Shown: one piece after another, positions 34,298-48,023 of the stretch
Layout of the letters: each line of letters opens with the position of its first letter
How positions within the stretch are numbered: position 1 is the first letter of the stretch
Origin: Neckera pumila
Lineage: Eukaryota > Streptophyta > Bryopsida > Hypnales > Neckeraceae
NCBI GenBank assembly: GCA_963969595.1
Contig: OZ018416.1
Location: forward strand, 1,566,065 to 1,630,064
Length of the DNA: 64,000 nucleotides
Direction of reading: 5' to 3'
Program-made: the position numbers and the translations under genes
Notes under the pieces: generated by a model
Told to the model about the DNA's origin: nothing
The model's input: only the letters and a program-made list of their open reading frames with translations
Database searches by the model: none

Positions 34298-37200
34298 TAT
34301 TACATACATACGTGGCATTTTGTTCGATTTGCGTGCAAATGTATCGAAGAGACTATTTCAAAGAGGACGGTATTGAGAGACACATGTCACCTATTTATTG
34401 TCAAGCTTTGCCTCCAATATGCATGAACGTGCACGTTCACTCTAAAGTAGTCTGCTCTTAAAGCGACCTTTTCATAGCTAATTGCATTTTACGGGAAATT
34501 GCTCCTTGAAACAATTTTCAATGAATTTTCATAGGAAGAAAATGGAATTGCATCTAACTGAAGTCATTTCATAATTTTTGGACCTTCACCGTACTAGTAG
34601 CAACCTTGCATACCATACTACAAGTGTTCAATTCAATATGCGATCTCAAAGAGAAACGATACGGTTGAATGAAAAAAGAAATTCAAAATGTGATTCATTT
34701 CATGAGAATTTTTAAAATAACACTCTAAGCTGTAAAACAAAAGTACTTATATTTTTAACATTATGAAGACAAATATATGTATTCACTACACAATCCCAAC
34801 TAAATGCATGCTTGTGTGCACAAAGGATTTTTGAGGTAGGGTGCTCTAAAAGTGACCCGTTGTTTCAAAAGCAACCATGCTTTTGAGCACAAAGGATTCT
34901 TAAAGTAGGGTGCTCTAAAAGCAAGCCTACTCTAAAAGCAACCACCAACACAAAGGTACATTTTGCTTTCTTCGATGTACCATTGCATTTCAACTTCAGA
35001 AATTTTTAACTAATTCCATGAATATATTGTGTGAAGTTCATTTATTGCTATGGATTGTAGTCACAATATGCACTAATCAAAATGATGATTTCCAAAATAA
35101 TTATGATCTAACAAAATACATGATTGTATTGAGAAGCTTGCTTTATGAATGTTAGTGGTCATGACAAAGAAATATATGAGCAACATAACGAAAGTATGGT
35201 CACTGAAAAGGAACTAGTTCTGGTCGACTTCTATGGATTGAGGAAGACAGATCATTCTTGAGCAATAAAGTAGAGGACCCTTTCCCAAGAGCCTTTGTCT
35301 ACACACTTCACTCCAAGTGGCTCAAGCTCTATGATATTCGTGAATAAAGGTTGTTCATTGAATTATTCATTGCTTTAGTAGGAGTATACTTCATTTAGTT
35401 GCACTATAGAAAGGAGACCCTACTCTTTATATGCAAAAATGTTATGGATACAAAGACACGTGATTGCATGGGTTTTGTCTCAAAAGATGATCATATAAAG
35501 ATACTACAAGCTATAGATGTCTACGACTATAGTATTTTTGTACGCTTTGGTATTTCAAAAGTATGTCTCAAACTTTATTATAGATCTTCATGTCCTAGGG
35601 TTTTTATACCCTAATATTTACCCTAACGGCTTGTAAGTGATTGTTCTTTCCATAATTTTTTGCAGAGAAGTATGTATTTTAAAACATCATGGACTTTAAA
35701 AATCATGGAGAATTTTGTAGGATAGCGGAGCACCTGCATAATGTGTCATTTTGGAATTGTCAACTACTCACACTATTGGACCAGTTTACTACTTCTAGAA
35801 AATTTCCCTCACACCTATTGCTCATTGAATCAAAAGACCTCGGAAAATCTTATTTTCTAGGTTTCATATGTGCTTCATACAAACATTAGGATCTTCAAGA
35901 TGTGTTGTCCAATGATCAGGAAACTTCTGTAATAAATGCGTATCCAAGACATGTGCAACTATACAATTCTATGCTGTTAGATGGCTTAAATATTCAAACA
36001 AAAGATTACAGGTCACACAATAGTTCCTTTGCTTCAAAAGGATTAAGGGTTAAGTAAATAGAATTGCAATGCAAATTATTCTCTAATGTTCAAAAATTCT
36101 TGTCATTTATAGTGGCTCTCAAAAATGTTTTGTACACTTATAAAAATTGCCATAGCTAATTGATAAATTAGAGATTTTAAACAAAAATTAAGACATATAA
36201 TGGTGCAAATAATACACTTTCATAAAAATTCAAAAATTGTTGAGATTTTGGGAGTAAATTATAAAATATATAAATATATGGAGTCATAATTTAGGCAATA
36301 ATATTTCACTCTGTCAAATTTTAAAATTTGTGAAATTCTTACCACAAAATTCTAGAAAGAATTTTCGTCAACTTATCTTTTAGAAATTACATTTGTATCA
36401 AAAAATAATTCATTACTAAATTTAATTAAATTTAAAAAAACAAAAGATCATTTTGACAAGTTTAAAAAGTTATTTTATACAAGTATGTTACTTGGACCTC
36501 GATATACTCAAATTTCTTGAAAAAATTTCATTTTTCAATTTGTTATGGCAATTTTGAAGTGTATGAAACCTTGTAGGAGTCATTGTAGTTGTACTTGCTA
36601 TATATTCTCAAATGTTTTGCATCAAACCACATACTTGAATTAACAAGAACCTACAAGATGATGATGACTTGTAAAGTAGGTACCCCTAAAACCATCCCTT
36701 TTTGCTATTGTGCCTATTTACTATTATTAGACTAGTCAATTTTTCATACTCTCTTGTTGGCAAGTAGAAAGAGGTTTTAAGGCACCAAAAACGCAACATT
36801 TTGATAATGTATGCATTGAGAGCAACGCTTTTTTTACCCCTGTAGATTCTATATTCCTAGTAGCATGCCATTGCACTAAATTTGGAAGGACGTCAATGCA
36901 TTCATTGCTTCTGTTAGAACTGGCCAAATCTCGCCCAAGCTAAAAGCACAGATTGAAAGTATGAATTTCTTTGTAGTTTAATACATGATCTTCTTTTGAA
37001 CTCATGAACCTTGCCTTATTAAGTTTTACATATTATCAAGGGACATCAAACCACCTTTTGAATTGTTCCAAGATTTGAAAGAACATTTTTCCTCAACACT
37101 CCTCATTACCTATTTGTGACATTGTTTGATTCTTAATAGGTAATTTCATCTAATATTGTCACATAAACATTAAAGAATGGTTCCTATTATTGTATTGTAC

Positions 37201-39467
37201 TTTCAAAATGCCCATAGGGCTTGTAATGTCCTTCAAGAATTAAGTTTATCTAAGTATGTTGAAAATTAATGTTTTGTCTATTCTACTTTTGAATTAAGGT
37301 AGAACTATCTAATACCACCAACCACCCAATTGTGCCACCTATATGACCCTTTTGACCCTTCCATATGCGTCAATGGCCCACACATCACTTCAATCTTAGC
37401 AACCTTTTATCATGATGGCAATGTACTTGGAGAGTGGACATGTCAACCCACACTTTAACAATCTAGCTTTGAAAAATTACAGAAAAATCATTTTTTGTCA
37501 AAAGGTCTTCATTCTTCTTGCATATGACTTCTCTCAAACTTTTCAATTTTTGAATAAATATGAGAGCTAATAAATAGCTTCTCCAAAGTACCAAAATAGC
37601 AAATTTGTGTGGTAATCTTTTTGCAAATGGTTTCTCTCAAACTTTTTATCTCTGGAAAAATATGGGAGCTGACAAATACTTCTCTCTAAAGTACCTAGAT
37701 AGCAAATCTGTTGTAATGTGCTCATCTACCTTAGTGTTCTGTAGAGCTGAGAAGAAAATGAAAAACTTGAAAAGAACAAAGGTCTTATTTGTAGATTATT
37801 CTCAAGCCAAAATTTATTATTATCATACTACTAAAATCATAAGTCCCTCTGTAATATCACAAATGCTACCATTAATAATAGGGGCTCATGCTTGCTATGC
37901 TACGCATTCATTGTATCACAATGTACCAAAAAGTGGTTGCACACCCCTGTCAGCCCCTCCCCCCAAAAGTGAAAAATTAGCAAGCCGTCGGATGAGATTA
38001 AAAAAACCTAAGACTACCCTCAATTGCAGTGTGATGGGAGTTAAAAAAATAACAGCCATGCAATTTGAAAAGAAAACAATAACCCCTTCGAAAAATCAAT
38101 AGCTTTGAGATTCAAAAAGAAAACAATAACTACAAGATGTGATTTAAGGAAAAAAAAAATGAAAAGTCAAAAGTCAATAGCCATGTGATTTGAAAAGAAA
38201 ACAATACACCCCTTCTCAAAAATCAATAATCATGCAATTCAAAAAGAAAACAATACCCACCCTTGAAAAACCAATAGCCATGCGATTCAAAAAGAAAATA
38301 GTAAACGTGTGGTTTAATTTGACTTGAAGAAGAAGTTGTTAGTATCTGCGTGTGCCTGCCCTATGACTTACTTAGTGGCAATAAAGTTTATCAGCAAAAT
38401 GATCACACCTCTCAAAATTCCATTAGTTTGATGCAATTTCATTTTCTTAAGAGTAATTCATTAATTTTGATTATGCTTGTAGATTTCGAAAAGGATTTAT
38501 ATTATACCTAAATAACTACATCATCATTTGTTAAGGTTTAAGAGACCATAGTAGAATTCACTTATTATAACTACATTGCTACCACGGCGGAAAAGTTAAT
38601 TGTAGAGAAGTTGACAATTCTAACAGGAAGGAAGAAAGTTTAAGAAAAAACTCCTACACCTCCACAACAAGGTTTAAAAAAAACTGAACATCAAATTTAA
38701 ATATAGGTTATTTAAAATGTTATTTATATTTAACATTTTGAAATGAATTTTAAAAGTAGAAATGACAAGATTTTTTTTTTAATAAAATATGAATGATAAT
38801 TGTTTTTAATACAATGGTGATGATTAATTGAAATCATATTGTTACCATCTTGATATTTGACGTATTGAATGGACAACAATTTATAAGAGTTGGTTGAATC
38901 AAAGTACTTAATTTTTTATTTAATGTATTACAATACCTAAAGAACATGTTTTTGGGATGGTGTCATTGTACATCTCCGACAGTATTTGTAAAAAGATGAA
39001 TATTGAAAAAAAAATAGACCCCCAAAACAATGTACATTTCAAAATTGATATTCATTTTATCAAAGAAGATTTAAAATAGTTGGAAGTTACATCTGATTTT
39101 TATCTTATGAAAGATTCCTTAATGGTAGTTTCTAATCATTTACTTAGTTATATATTTTTCAATTTAAAGAAATTATATATATTATGACATGCACTTATTA
39201 TTGATATATTGTTTTATATTATTCAAAGACATTCAACTATTGAACTTAACTAAAATATATTTGATTAGATATTAGTTGTTAATCAATATGAAAGAATGAC
39301 TATCCTATTTTAAATGGATTTTGAATTTATTTGCAGAATTATCATGAAGATTATCTTCTTCTTCAATATATTACTGACGATCAATATGTATGCAATCACA
39401 ACTTTGAACTTGTTGTAATGGAAGTTCAAGAAGCTATTGAAAAGGTATAGAAATCTAGTAAAATAAA
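34298..39467. other. AT-rich intergenic DNA with minor tandem repeats
   Basis: No gene is supported. It holds a two-copy repeat of period 69 at 34808-34921 (GCACAAAGGATT..GTAGGGTGCTCTAAAAG), a diverged two-copy repeat at about 37511-37713 (TTCTCTCAAACTTTT), and the array at 38048-38302. The 165-codon frame at 37605-38102 begins with TTG and runs through both repeats, so I regard it as accidental. Confidence 0.4.
38048..38302 (+). repeat. Imperfect tandem repeat, about 5 units of 50-75 bp
   Basis: Units share the core AATAGCCATGCGATTCAAAA followed by AGAAAACAATA; spacing varies between copies. Confidence 0.7.
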
Positions 39468-39695
39468 TACTTCCTCTATTTCAAAACAATCTTTTGATTG
39501 GACTATATGTTTGGGATTTTTTTGATGAAAATAACATTACTTATTTTAACCCATTTTGAGCTATAAGTAGAGTTCAACACACTCTTATTGTCCTAAAACT
39601 TTGAGTTATCTAGGCCTTTTGAAAGTACAGTATTCAACTTATTTGCATTAAAATTAAAGGGAACCAAGAGATCATTTTGGGACAAGGAGGGAGTA
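39468..39695. mobile_element. Stowaway-like MITE 2 (228 bp)
   Basis: The left end TACTTCCTCTATTTCAAAAC and right end TTTTGGGACAAGGAGGGAGTA are inverted, flanked by TA. The next inner segments (AATCTTTTGATT / AAGAGATCATT) also pair. The signature is the same as at 34063. Confidence 0.75.
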
Positions 39696-41161
39696 CAAGA
39701 CTTTATTAATAATATAACTATATTTTTAATATTTGAATATATTATTCTACAAAGAAAAGAATATTGATTATTGCTATGAATTTGGGGATCTTGTAGGAAA
39801 TGTTTTGGGTGAGGCACGATAGCAAGTGGAGTTTGTGGACAATGTAATTGTGCAGGATGATATTGAAGATGGAATTGCATGTCCTACCTTGAGTCCTACT
39901 TGGTTGGTGGAGAGTGATGGTGAGGGCACTGCAAAAAATGCATATGCTTTTATTTATATTCAATTGGTTTATGGTGACCATGATACACACAATAGTCTTT
40001 CAGTGTAATTCTGATAATTGAAATACTTCTCGTGTTTTGTGTAAAACGTTTAAAGCAATATAAGGAAATCAAAATCATTTCCGGCCAATTACAGTATGCC
40101 ACATGTGCAAAGTTTAGTCTCTAACTACCCTACTATTGCGTTTGTACACTTTCTTACACAATCCCCTCAAAAGTGGCAGTAACTGCCATTCCACAATCAC
40201 TATTAGTAAAATTTTGATATATATATGAATAGAATGCATGATAATGATTTCAATAAGTCTTTCAAATAATTAATTTTAATATTTTGCAAAAATATTTTCA
40301 ATCATGCATATATAAAAATAATATTTTCACACAATGTTATACTACAGAAATAGAGTAGTAGTTTGCAATCACCTCTGTAATATCACTTTTACAGCTTTTA
40401 TGATTTCAAAATTCTATTGCTACTACCAAATGATTTGAGAAATTTATTCAATTGAAGCGATCTTGGATTTCACAACAATTAAGTTGTTCATGAAGTTTTT
40501 GAAATTTACAATTTTTTCTTTTCATTTCACCAAGTTTTGGGGGTTGCCATTGTTTGTAACAATTGAGTCAACTTTTGAATGCATTACAATAAATGTGTAT
40601 CTTTTACAATATTCACCATTGCATATATTTCATTCATCATTCAATAAATTTCTATTGTAAATTTCAATATATGCTTACTTATAAACAAAATTATACAAAG
40701 ATTTTAGTAATTTTTATTTGAAGATTTATTGAAATTTTTGTTCTGCATTTTATCTAATACATAAAAAAATTCTAATAAAATTCTAATGATGAACGCGTAG
40801 CATAGCAAGCTCCAACCGCTAGTTATATCTAAAATTGTATTACTCCAGCCGCACTGTGAATTATTTCATTACGTCAAGCCTCGCTACATTCTTCGACACG
40901 CTGCCGACCAGACAGAGACCTCAATCCTCAATCCACAACCAAACCTAAACCATCGATAAACAACGCATTGACATCTCAACCCAATAGCAAGGAGGTTTAC
41001 ATTCTCAAAATCAGTGTGCACTTGTTGTGCATGATTTTAAGATTTTAGAGTGTTTCATGTAGGTTTGTGCCTCAATTATTTGCCTCTACCTTATTGCCTA
41101 TTTGCGGAGTTTGGTTACCAATCAGCCAAGGGCTTTCCTAATAGATGTTCCTTATTTTGAG
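39696..41161. other. AT-rich intergenic DNA
   Basis: No gene, RNA or repeat recognised. GC content begins to rise after 40850, ahead of the CNNM fragment. Confidence 0.4.
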
Positions 41162-41608
41162 TTCTGAAAACAGCCGCAATAACACCGGTTGTGACAAAGC
41201 AGCACCAGCTCCTTGTAACACTACTTCTCTGCAATGCCGTGGCCATGGAGGTATACAATGTCAAACCTTGTGGTTTATCCTTGCACGACGAGTTTGCACT
41301 AAAAATCAAAAGGTCGCAGGATCTGCTGTAATTTCTTATGATGTAGAGCTCTTTGGATATGTTTGTTGTTAGAGAATCATTTCATCACCTGAGCATTGAA
41401 TGGAAGACTGGTGCCAAACATACCATTTCCTGAACTCTGAAAGATTTTCGTTTGGGTCACGAATGTTTTGAAGTCAGGAAGAGATTAGATTTGCATCATG
41501 TAGTTTCCTACCATGACCTGGCAGGCTCTTCCGATATTTCTCGACAAGATGTTCAACGAGTGGGTGGCTGTGATTCTTTCAGTTACATTTGTACTTGCGT
41601 TTGGTGAG
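41162..41608 (+). pseudogene. Two-exon fragment of a CNNM/DUF21 membrane-protein gene
   Basis: Exon a (about 41162-41250) encodes AAITPVVTKQ then HQLLVTLLLCNAVAME and is followed by GTATAC. Exon b (41525-41608) follows CTGGCAG and encodes ALPIFLDKMFNEWVAV.. to FGE, followed by GTAAAA. Joined in frame, they reproduce the conserved heart of the plant DUF21 (CNNM transporter) domain, where AME-ALPIFLD is contiguous. The family normally continues with VIPQ..CTRYG and begins with several further transmembrane segments plus later CBS domains; none of these was found between 40.8 kb and the 3' end of gene B. No stop or frameshift interrupts the two exons. It may be a captured or leftover gene fragment. 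The start of exon a is approximate. Confidence 0.7.
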
Positions 41609-42322
41609 GTAAAATTATTGATGAATTGTGAGCAACTGTTTATTATGAATTTTGAGTTCTTTTGGTGTTACGTGCCGGCTGCTCGTCTGGCCGTCTAAAC
41701 GATAATGATGCAACGAAACTGAGAAGAGGAGTGCAAAAGGGCAGCACAAGTCTCATGAACAAGAGCTAAGCAGCATGAAATAACAAATGTTCACACTAGG
41801 CACTTTTCGATGAAATCCACCCCTCTGTAATTTGAACCCTGGACCAATCTGCACAATGAGGGGGGAAAACGACAAAACCGTTGTCGAGGTGAAAAAGAGC
41901 CAAACTTAACACTACCAATTAAAATTATGAAACAGAGGCATCCCAAGAACTGCCAAAACGAGTAGCTCGACTGGTACAACCGCATGTCACGCCTTCCATG
42001 AAAATGGAGCTTGCGCACCGTCCCTCCCTGCCGGCGTATGACACACTACCATAATCGAGTTGCATGCGTCCGGCCGTGTCGCCAACTCAACCTAAAGCAT
42101 GCACCCTACCGTTTACGTCAAACTTGTATTTACTCTTCTTTGGCCCCGCATGGCCTGGCCTAACCTAAACTTCCTAATCAACAAGAGCCCCACGTGCAAC
42201 AGCCTCCATGCACTCTCACAACGTCGATCTGCTCCACTCAGATGGTGCTCTATAAAATTACTGCAACAAAACCCCACAACCACGACGCTTCTTCCAAAAT
42301 ATCCATATCAACCCATCCAAAA
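41609..42322 (-). other. Spacer, then 3' UTR of gene B (homologous to gene A 3' UTR)
   Basis: From 42322 down to about 41885 the minus strand matches 10842-11283 downstream of gene A, then identity ends. Between 41609 and 41885 nothing is recognised. The CNNM fragment therefore lies about 280 bp outside the duplicated block. Confidence 0.55.
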
Positions 42323-45300
42323 CTAATAGTTCGAGTTGTTCCACGTCTGCTGGCTCCGTTGCGGTTGCTGCTGGTAACCTCCGGCTTGTGTGTTCCCAGC
42401 TCCTCCTCCCATGCCTTGCGGCTGTTGAAGCATCTGATGGCTCACCGCGGGGGCGGCTTGAGACGGATGGTACAAGTTCGTGTAACCGGCGTTCGGGTGG
42501 GCGTGACCGTGCGTCGGTTGCTGTGAGTGAGCATAACCGCTGTGCTGACCCTGGCTCGGCAAGTTGTAGTACGAGCTCGTCTGCATGCCTCCGGAAGGGC
42601 CCATGTCACGCGGCATCGCCGTCTGGATCCACGCCCCAGAGCTGTCTCCAGGCTGACAATGCAAAACCAACAACACTGTAAGACAATCTTCTCCGAAAAG
42701 GAATCCACACAACAACTCCCTCAACGATCGACAAACCCGTCAAACATACACCACAGGACTACTAAACAACCTCACAATCCACATCACCCCACGCCCTACA
42801 ACCACTCTCGACCATCACCACGACATCGTACCTGCTGGCTGGGAATGTATAAGTTGCTGTCCTTGTAATGAGACGTGCTCACGTCCTCGTAACCGGATGC
42901 GTTGCCGGTCGTCACCGCAGGAATCGTAACATATCCAGACGGAGTTGTCGTGTACCCACCGTACCCCATCCCCGGGGCCGAATGAGGCGCATTGCCCACA
43001 CCAGCCACGGGCTTGTACTGAGGCATAGGAAACTTCACGGCAGGTGCTCCACCGCTAGGATACGACGACCCGGCCGACGGAGGGTAGCTGGACCCCGCGG
43101 GGGGCTGAGCGTACGCGCTGTTGCTCGAGTTGTACATGTGGTGCGGATATGGAGGCTGCAGATAAGGATAATTCTGAGGCATGTACTGATACCCCATGTA
43201 ATTGCCACCGTACTGCACTGAATGGGGCTGCGTGTAATGCATCGGAAGAGCTTGTTGAGGCATCGCCTGGGCGCTCTGCACGTTGCTGCCCGACTGAGAA
43301 CTGGGGGTAGCGCTCGGACCCGAAGAGACAATCATCGTACTCACTACCTGCATGGCAAACACACGCATGAAAACACAAGCTCGACCTCATCACCACTGCC
43401 ATCCCAGTCTTCACACCCCCAAAGTCAAGGCAATCAAGCCCAATACCCAACCCTCACCTCCTGAGATGATGGCAGAGAAGGAGCTGTCATCAGACCAATG
43501 TTGCCGCTGTACTTGCTGCTCGTGTTCGTCGGAACGTAAGGAGGATAAAGACGATCCGCATCTGCGCCACGAAACGCCGATGTGTAGTAACTGGTCGTCG
43601 GGTCATAAGTGGGCTGCAGCAACAAACATCCTCCGTCAGAACAAACCCACTCAAGATCCAATCACACAGATTCCACGGAGCATACCCACTCTCGCTCCAA
43701 CCACAGCAAACATCCTCGAAAACCCCGAACGCTACCATACCGATAACCTTCAGAAGAACCGTGTCCCCAATAAACACAAAACATAAACACACATATCAAA
43801 GCCCAACGACACAGAAGCGCAACTCCAAGGACCACAATGCCACTCCTACGCTCCAGACACTTACCACCATGCTCGGAATTCGAGATACGTCCTGCGCCTG
43901 AGACTCGGTTTGTTCGTACCCGTACTGCCCACCTGGCATCTGGGGCATCAACCCAAAACCCGGGTAGTTGGACGCTCCCAAGAAGTACCCAGGGCTCTGC
44001 TGCACTATAGCATCCGCTTTGCCGTGCTGCTCCTGTGTTGGAACGACTGGAGCCGGGTGAGCTACTGACAGCGTCTCCACGTTACCACTCATGTTCTCCA
44101 CCGCCGTCGATGCTTGTTGATGCCCATATGAATGTCCCATCTCCACTTGGGTTTCCACACTGCACTCCACCCGTGATTACTTCGGTATTAGATCAGCACA
44201 CAGGCAGAGAAACACGCCCCGCAAAAGCTACCCCCAGTTGTTCACTCTTGCACACGAGAGACATCCAGGAGACATACGCATACATATGCCCTCAAAGAAT
44301 CGGATAGCCGGTATCTCAGACCAATGTCTGATTAATCATGTAAAGTGCGGAGGGCCCTTCTCACTAAAATTGGAAGATGAATCGACTACCGCCGTTCTTC
44401 ATGCAATAGTTAGTTACTTCGGCAAAATTTGGATTCTCGCACATGTTTTTGAAGGATGAAGTCAAAGTCTCCGCTAGAAACTCAGTTTGTAATCACAAAG
44501 TACCAAAGAATCTACTCTAGCAATGTCTCAATCATGTTATCAGATATGTTCCAGGAAGAAAATCGTAGAATGAACACTGCTGACAAGCTCACCTGGCGGG
44601 AGCGGCCTGGTCCACAGTTGCCTCCTCTGCGGCAATCTCCACGTGCTTGGACTTCTCCACTTCCTCCAGCCCAAGGCTTGTCCCAAAACCGGTATTGAAG
44701 TCCGCTCCAAAGCTACCGAAGCTCAGGTGAGACCGATCAGCTTCTGGCACTCGAAAATGAGTCGGAATTATCACGGTATCGTCTTCCTGTAGACTCAGAG
44801 CCTGGTACGATTGGGCCAATAACGTTGGGTCCACGGCCCCCACAGACTGCGAACTACCGTCAGAAGGCACCCCTGCCGAGCTCTGCCCTGTGGTCTTCGC
44901 CTTCCACTCTAAGGAGACACCGGGTGAACCTGCCAGGACACAAATCAACCACTCATTAGTCCCAACACAAGAGGCCCTGCACACCATTACCTTACAATAA
45001 CACAATAAAATGCTAACTCCACAACTGCCTATACAACGACGCTATTTCAGACCTAAACATCTAATAATGACTTTCAAGGCCACCACTCAAAGTCACTACC
45101 TTTCTGTGTGCCAACGGGCTGTTGCAGGGGTGCATAAAGGGGCCGACCATTAAAGTGACTGCCGCCCAGTGCATTCAGCCCACCAGACTGCTGACCCTCC
45201 GTGATTGCGGTAGCTTCTTCCACACTCACATCTGGACTAGGAGCTGGTGAAAATACCGGAGGAGGAGAAGACGGTCTCTCCTCAGCAACCTCCACCTCTG

Positions 45301-48023
45301 TCTGCGCATCTCTCGTGTCTGCTGCTCCTACCATTGAACTTGGTTCCGAGGAAACAGCTTGAGCCGCTGCCACATCTGATTCTAAGCTTGCTTCTACACT
45401 CGACGTCACTAAGCCCATAGGTCGCTGGTTACCCACCGTTCCGATTGCCGCTTGGATGCCTCCGCCACCGGAATCTACAGAGGAATCAAGTACAGGATCT
45501 GTACTGGACGAATAAAACTCGGATGCTTCCGATGATTGTACAGACGAGGCTGCTGCTGGATAAGGCGGGCTCAATGAGGGCTGGGCGCTAGGAAAGGCAG
45601 GAGAAGGAGAAGCGCTCGGCGCCTGGAAGCTGGGGGGAGGAGCAGCCCGTGCTTTCAAAATGTCAGCCATTGTGCCGTGCCCAGACGCCCATGCCCCTTG
45701 GGGAGCTGGAGCAGGCCTCACATACCCACTGCTTCCGTTTGGAATTCCCGAAAAGCTCCCACTTCCTGAGCTCGCACCCTGAGCTTGTGGTGCTGCGGCT
45801 GGTTGAGAAGTTGTTGAGTTTGGTACCGCCCTGAAAATAGCATTACGTCAGTTCCAAAATCCATAGCATGGAGCCACATGAGCGCGATACGGAAAGGCCA
45901 AAATCGTGTAGCGTGCACCAATATTCATGCATTCGTTGAGAATCTAAATGGAAAATGAGGAACATAGAGACCACAGTGGTAAAGAAGAGTTAACAAAGTA
46001 CCAGTTCAGCGAAGTCATCCCTCGTCTACACTAAAATAATCAGCAACGGAACGTCAAAATATAGTCAGTTCTACTATAGCAAAGACTATTTCGATCAAGA
46101 TATTCACAAACCGTCACAAGAATGATCTGATACTTACGCCGGCGCTGCCGATGTGGGCTTCGCTTGAACAGGAGCAGGACTTGAGCTGGAAACTGCGCTC
46201 GAACCACGGGAACTGGGGTGGATGCCATTCTCCCTTCCATAAGGTCGACCTCGCCCTCCGCCGTGCTCTGAGCAATTCCACATACCACACAAGCAAAGCC
46301 CTTAAAGAAAAGCCTCAGCAATTGCATTTGAAAATTCAAACCCCCATACTCTACATAAAATTAGTTCACACGCATAATTGCATTCCATAGTGTTTCCTGA
46401 CAAGACAAACATTCTCCCGAGGCCTGCCCCATCGACATGCTCTGCTTAGACCAACTGACGTACAGATAAAAACTGTAACAGTATATGCATATGCCCAACA
46501 GAAAGTCATCAACCACCCCTTCCAGATCGGTCTTGTTCAATGCCAGTCATGCGCCAGTCACGAAGGAACAGCGAGAACCTATCCATCACCACGCAGCGGA
46601 ATCTTTATCCTACATTTCGCATGGAGTCGACATCCCATGCGCGCATTCAGGCACACTGCACACGCACTACATTATTCTCCAGGACGCCCATGACACTTAC
46701 CCTGCGAACCGAAACGAGGCAACGAACTTCCTCGTCCACCACCACTGCGTCCGCCTCCCCTTCCAAAATTGCCCCCGCTCCCAGGTCGCCCCCTCACATC
46801 CGTTGCCTCCTTCAACCCTCCGCTCTGCAGAGAAATCAGGTATAATTAACGAGTCAGCAAGCTTTCTCATTTCAATCGATCTCTCCATTCAATCTCACTC
46901 CTCTCTGCAGCATAACACAGATTCCATGCTCAAATTACTCACATCTTTCTTCTTGTCCCGCTTTCTTTTCACCTCGTGAAAGGGATCTGCAACACCACGC
47001 ACACGGAAACCAACCGTTAGCACCGCCACTCACTCACTTCGCCCCAACTTTCCCAAGACTTCATGCTTACAACACTGATCGTCCTAATGCAGAAACCTCA
47101 GAAAAAGGTCAGAAATGTCCACAAAATAGCACGATAGCAGTGCAGACACAAAGGGTGCGGCTCCAATACCTCCTGCAAAAATCAACCAAAAAGAGAATAC
47201 ACATATCAACGACTCTACCCACAGCCTCCTCGCCACCAGACGAAAAGAAATCAGCCTCGACAAAAGAAAATATGAGAAAACAACTCCATCAGGGGTTTTG
47301 ACGACCAAACTCTCATGAACTACTAAAACCTAAAAGTCCCATTGAAACAATGGTAGGGGGGACATCAATCTGTTTCGATGACTGCCAACAGCATCTTTCA
47401 TGCCATGCTTCAGCGATCAATGCAAATCATTCATCTTGTGACTTAGTCGAGCATTCCAAAAACTTTCTCAAAAGCTCCAATCGATGCAACCAATAGACCA
47501 GACAGCTGTGCCTGCGTCCACAGCTGCGACCGAAACCCACAAACAAGCGCGAGAGGTCGCACAAAGGAAACGATGTTCTACCGACCACAACTTACGATCA
47601 CCTTCAACACCGCGCCACTTCGCACACGACATTAGGCTCCAGAACCAGGAACCCTTTTCTACCGCGACAGCAATTTCGTTCTGGACGATACCACATACAG
47701 CCACGCCCTACCTACGGAAAGACCAATCCAAATCCCCACTCCAGCCACTCTCATCCCGAAGCGCAGAACATTAGGTTGCGCACTCCGAGACCCAAGCGAT
47801 CCAACAAGCGCCACGGTGCGCACAATGGCAGGCCAAACGCACCTTGGTTGAGCAGCCGCTGCGCGGTCTCGTTCGGGTCCATGTTGCACTCTTTGAGCAT
47901 GGCATAGATCTCCTCCTCGCTGTTCCCGACCACTTCCTTGAGGTCCTGCACCACTTTCTTCGTGCTGGCCGGAATCTCGACGGCAGCAGCACCGCCCCCT
48001 CGACTACCGCCGGTGGCACTCAT
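42323..48023 (-). CDS. GBF-interacting protein 1-like (DUF1296/GIP1_N) protein, gene B
   Basis: Ten exons on the minus strand give 947 aa: 48023-47843, 46986-46943, 46824-46701, 46267-46138, 45830-45100, 44929-44593, 44159-43865, 43613-43458, 43347-42832 and 42652-42323. Exons 1-4, 7 and 8 have exactly the lengths of gene A; exons 5, 6, 9 and 10 differ by whole codons (+6, -1, +1, +1). The GIP1_N domain (residues about 15-75) has only a few changes from A (ending DPFHEVKRKRDKKKD). MADILKAR, TDPVLDSS and PTHFRVPEADRSHLSFG are all kept. Exon 5 has drifted most; exons 7-10 differ by a handful of residues. No inactivating change is seen, so both copies look functional. A role as nuclear co-regulator of bZIP factors is inferred from the family. 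Confidence 0.9.

Noticed and set aside
37605..38102. 165-codon plus-strand frame
   Set aside because: It starts at TTG, spans a tandem duplication and the start of a second repeat array, and has no domain signature.
42868..43221. 117-codon open frame antisense to gene B exon 9 (and its equivalent at 10297-9944 in gene A)
   Set aside because: It is the antisense shadow of a conserved GC-rich exon; being open in both copies follows from the near identity of the exons.
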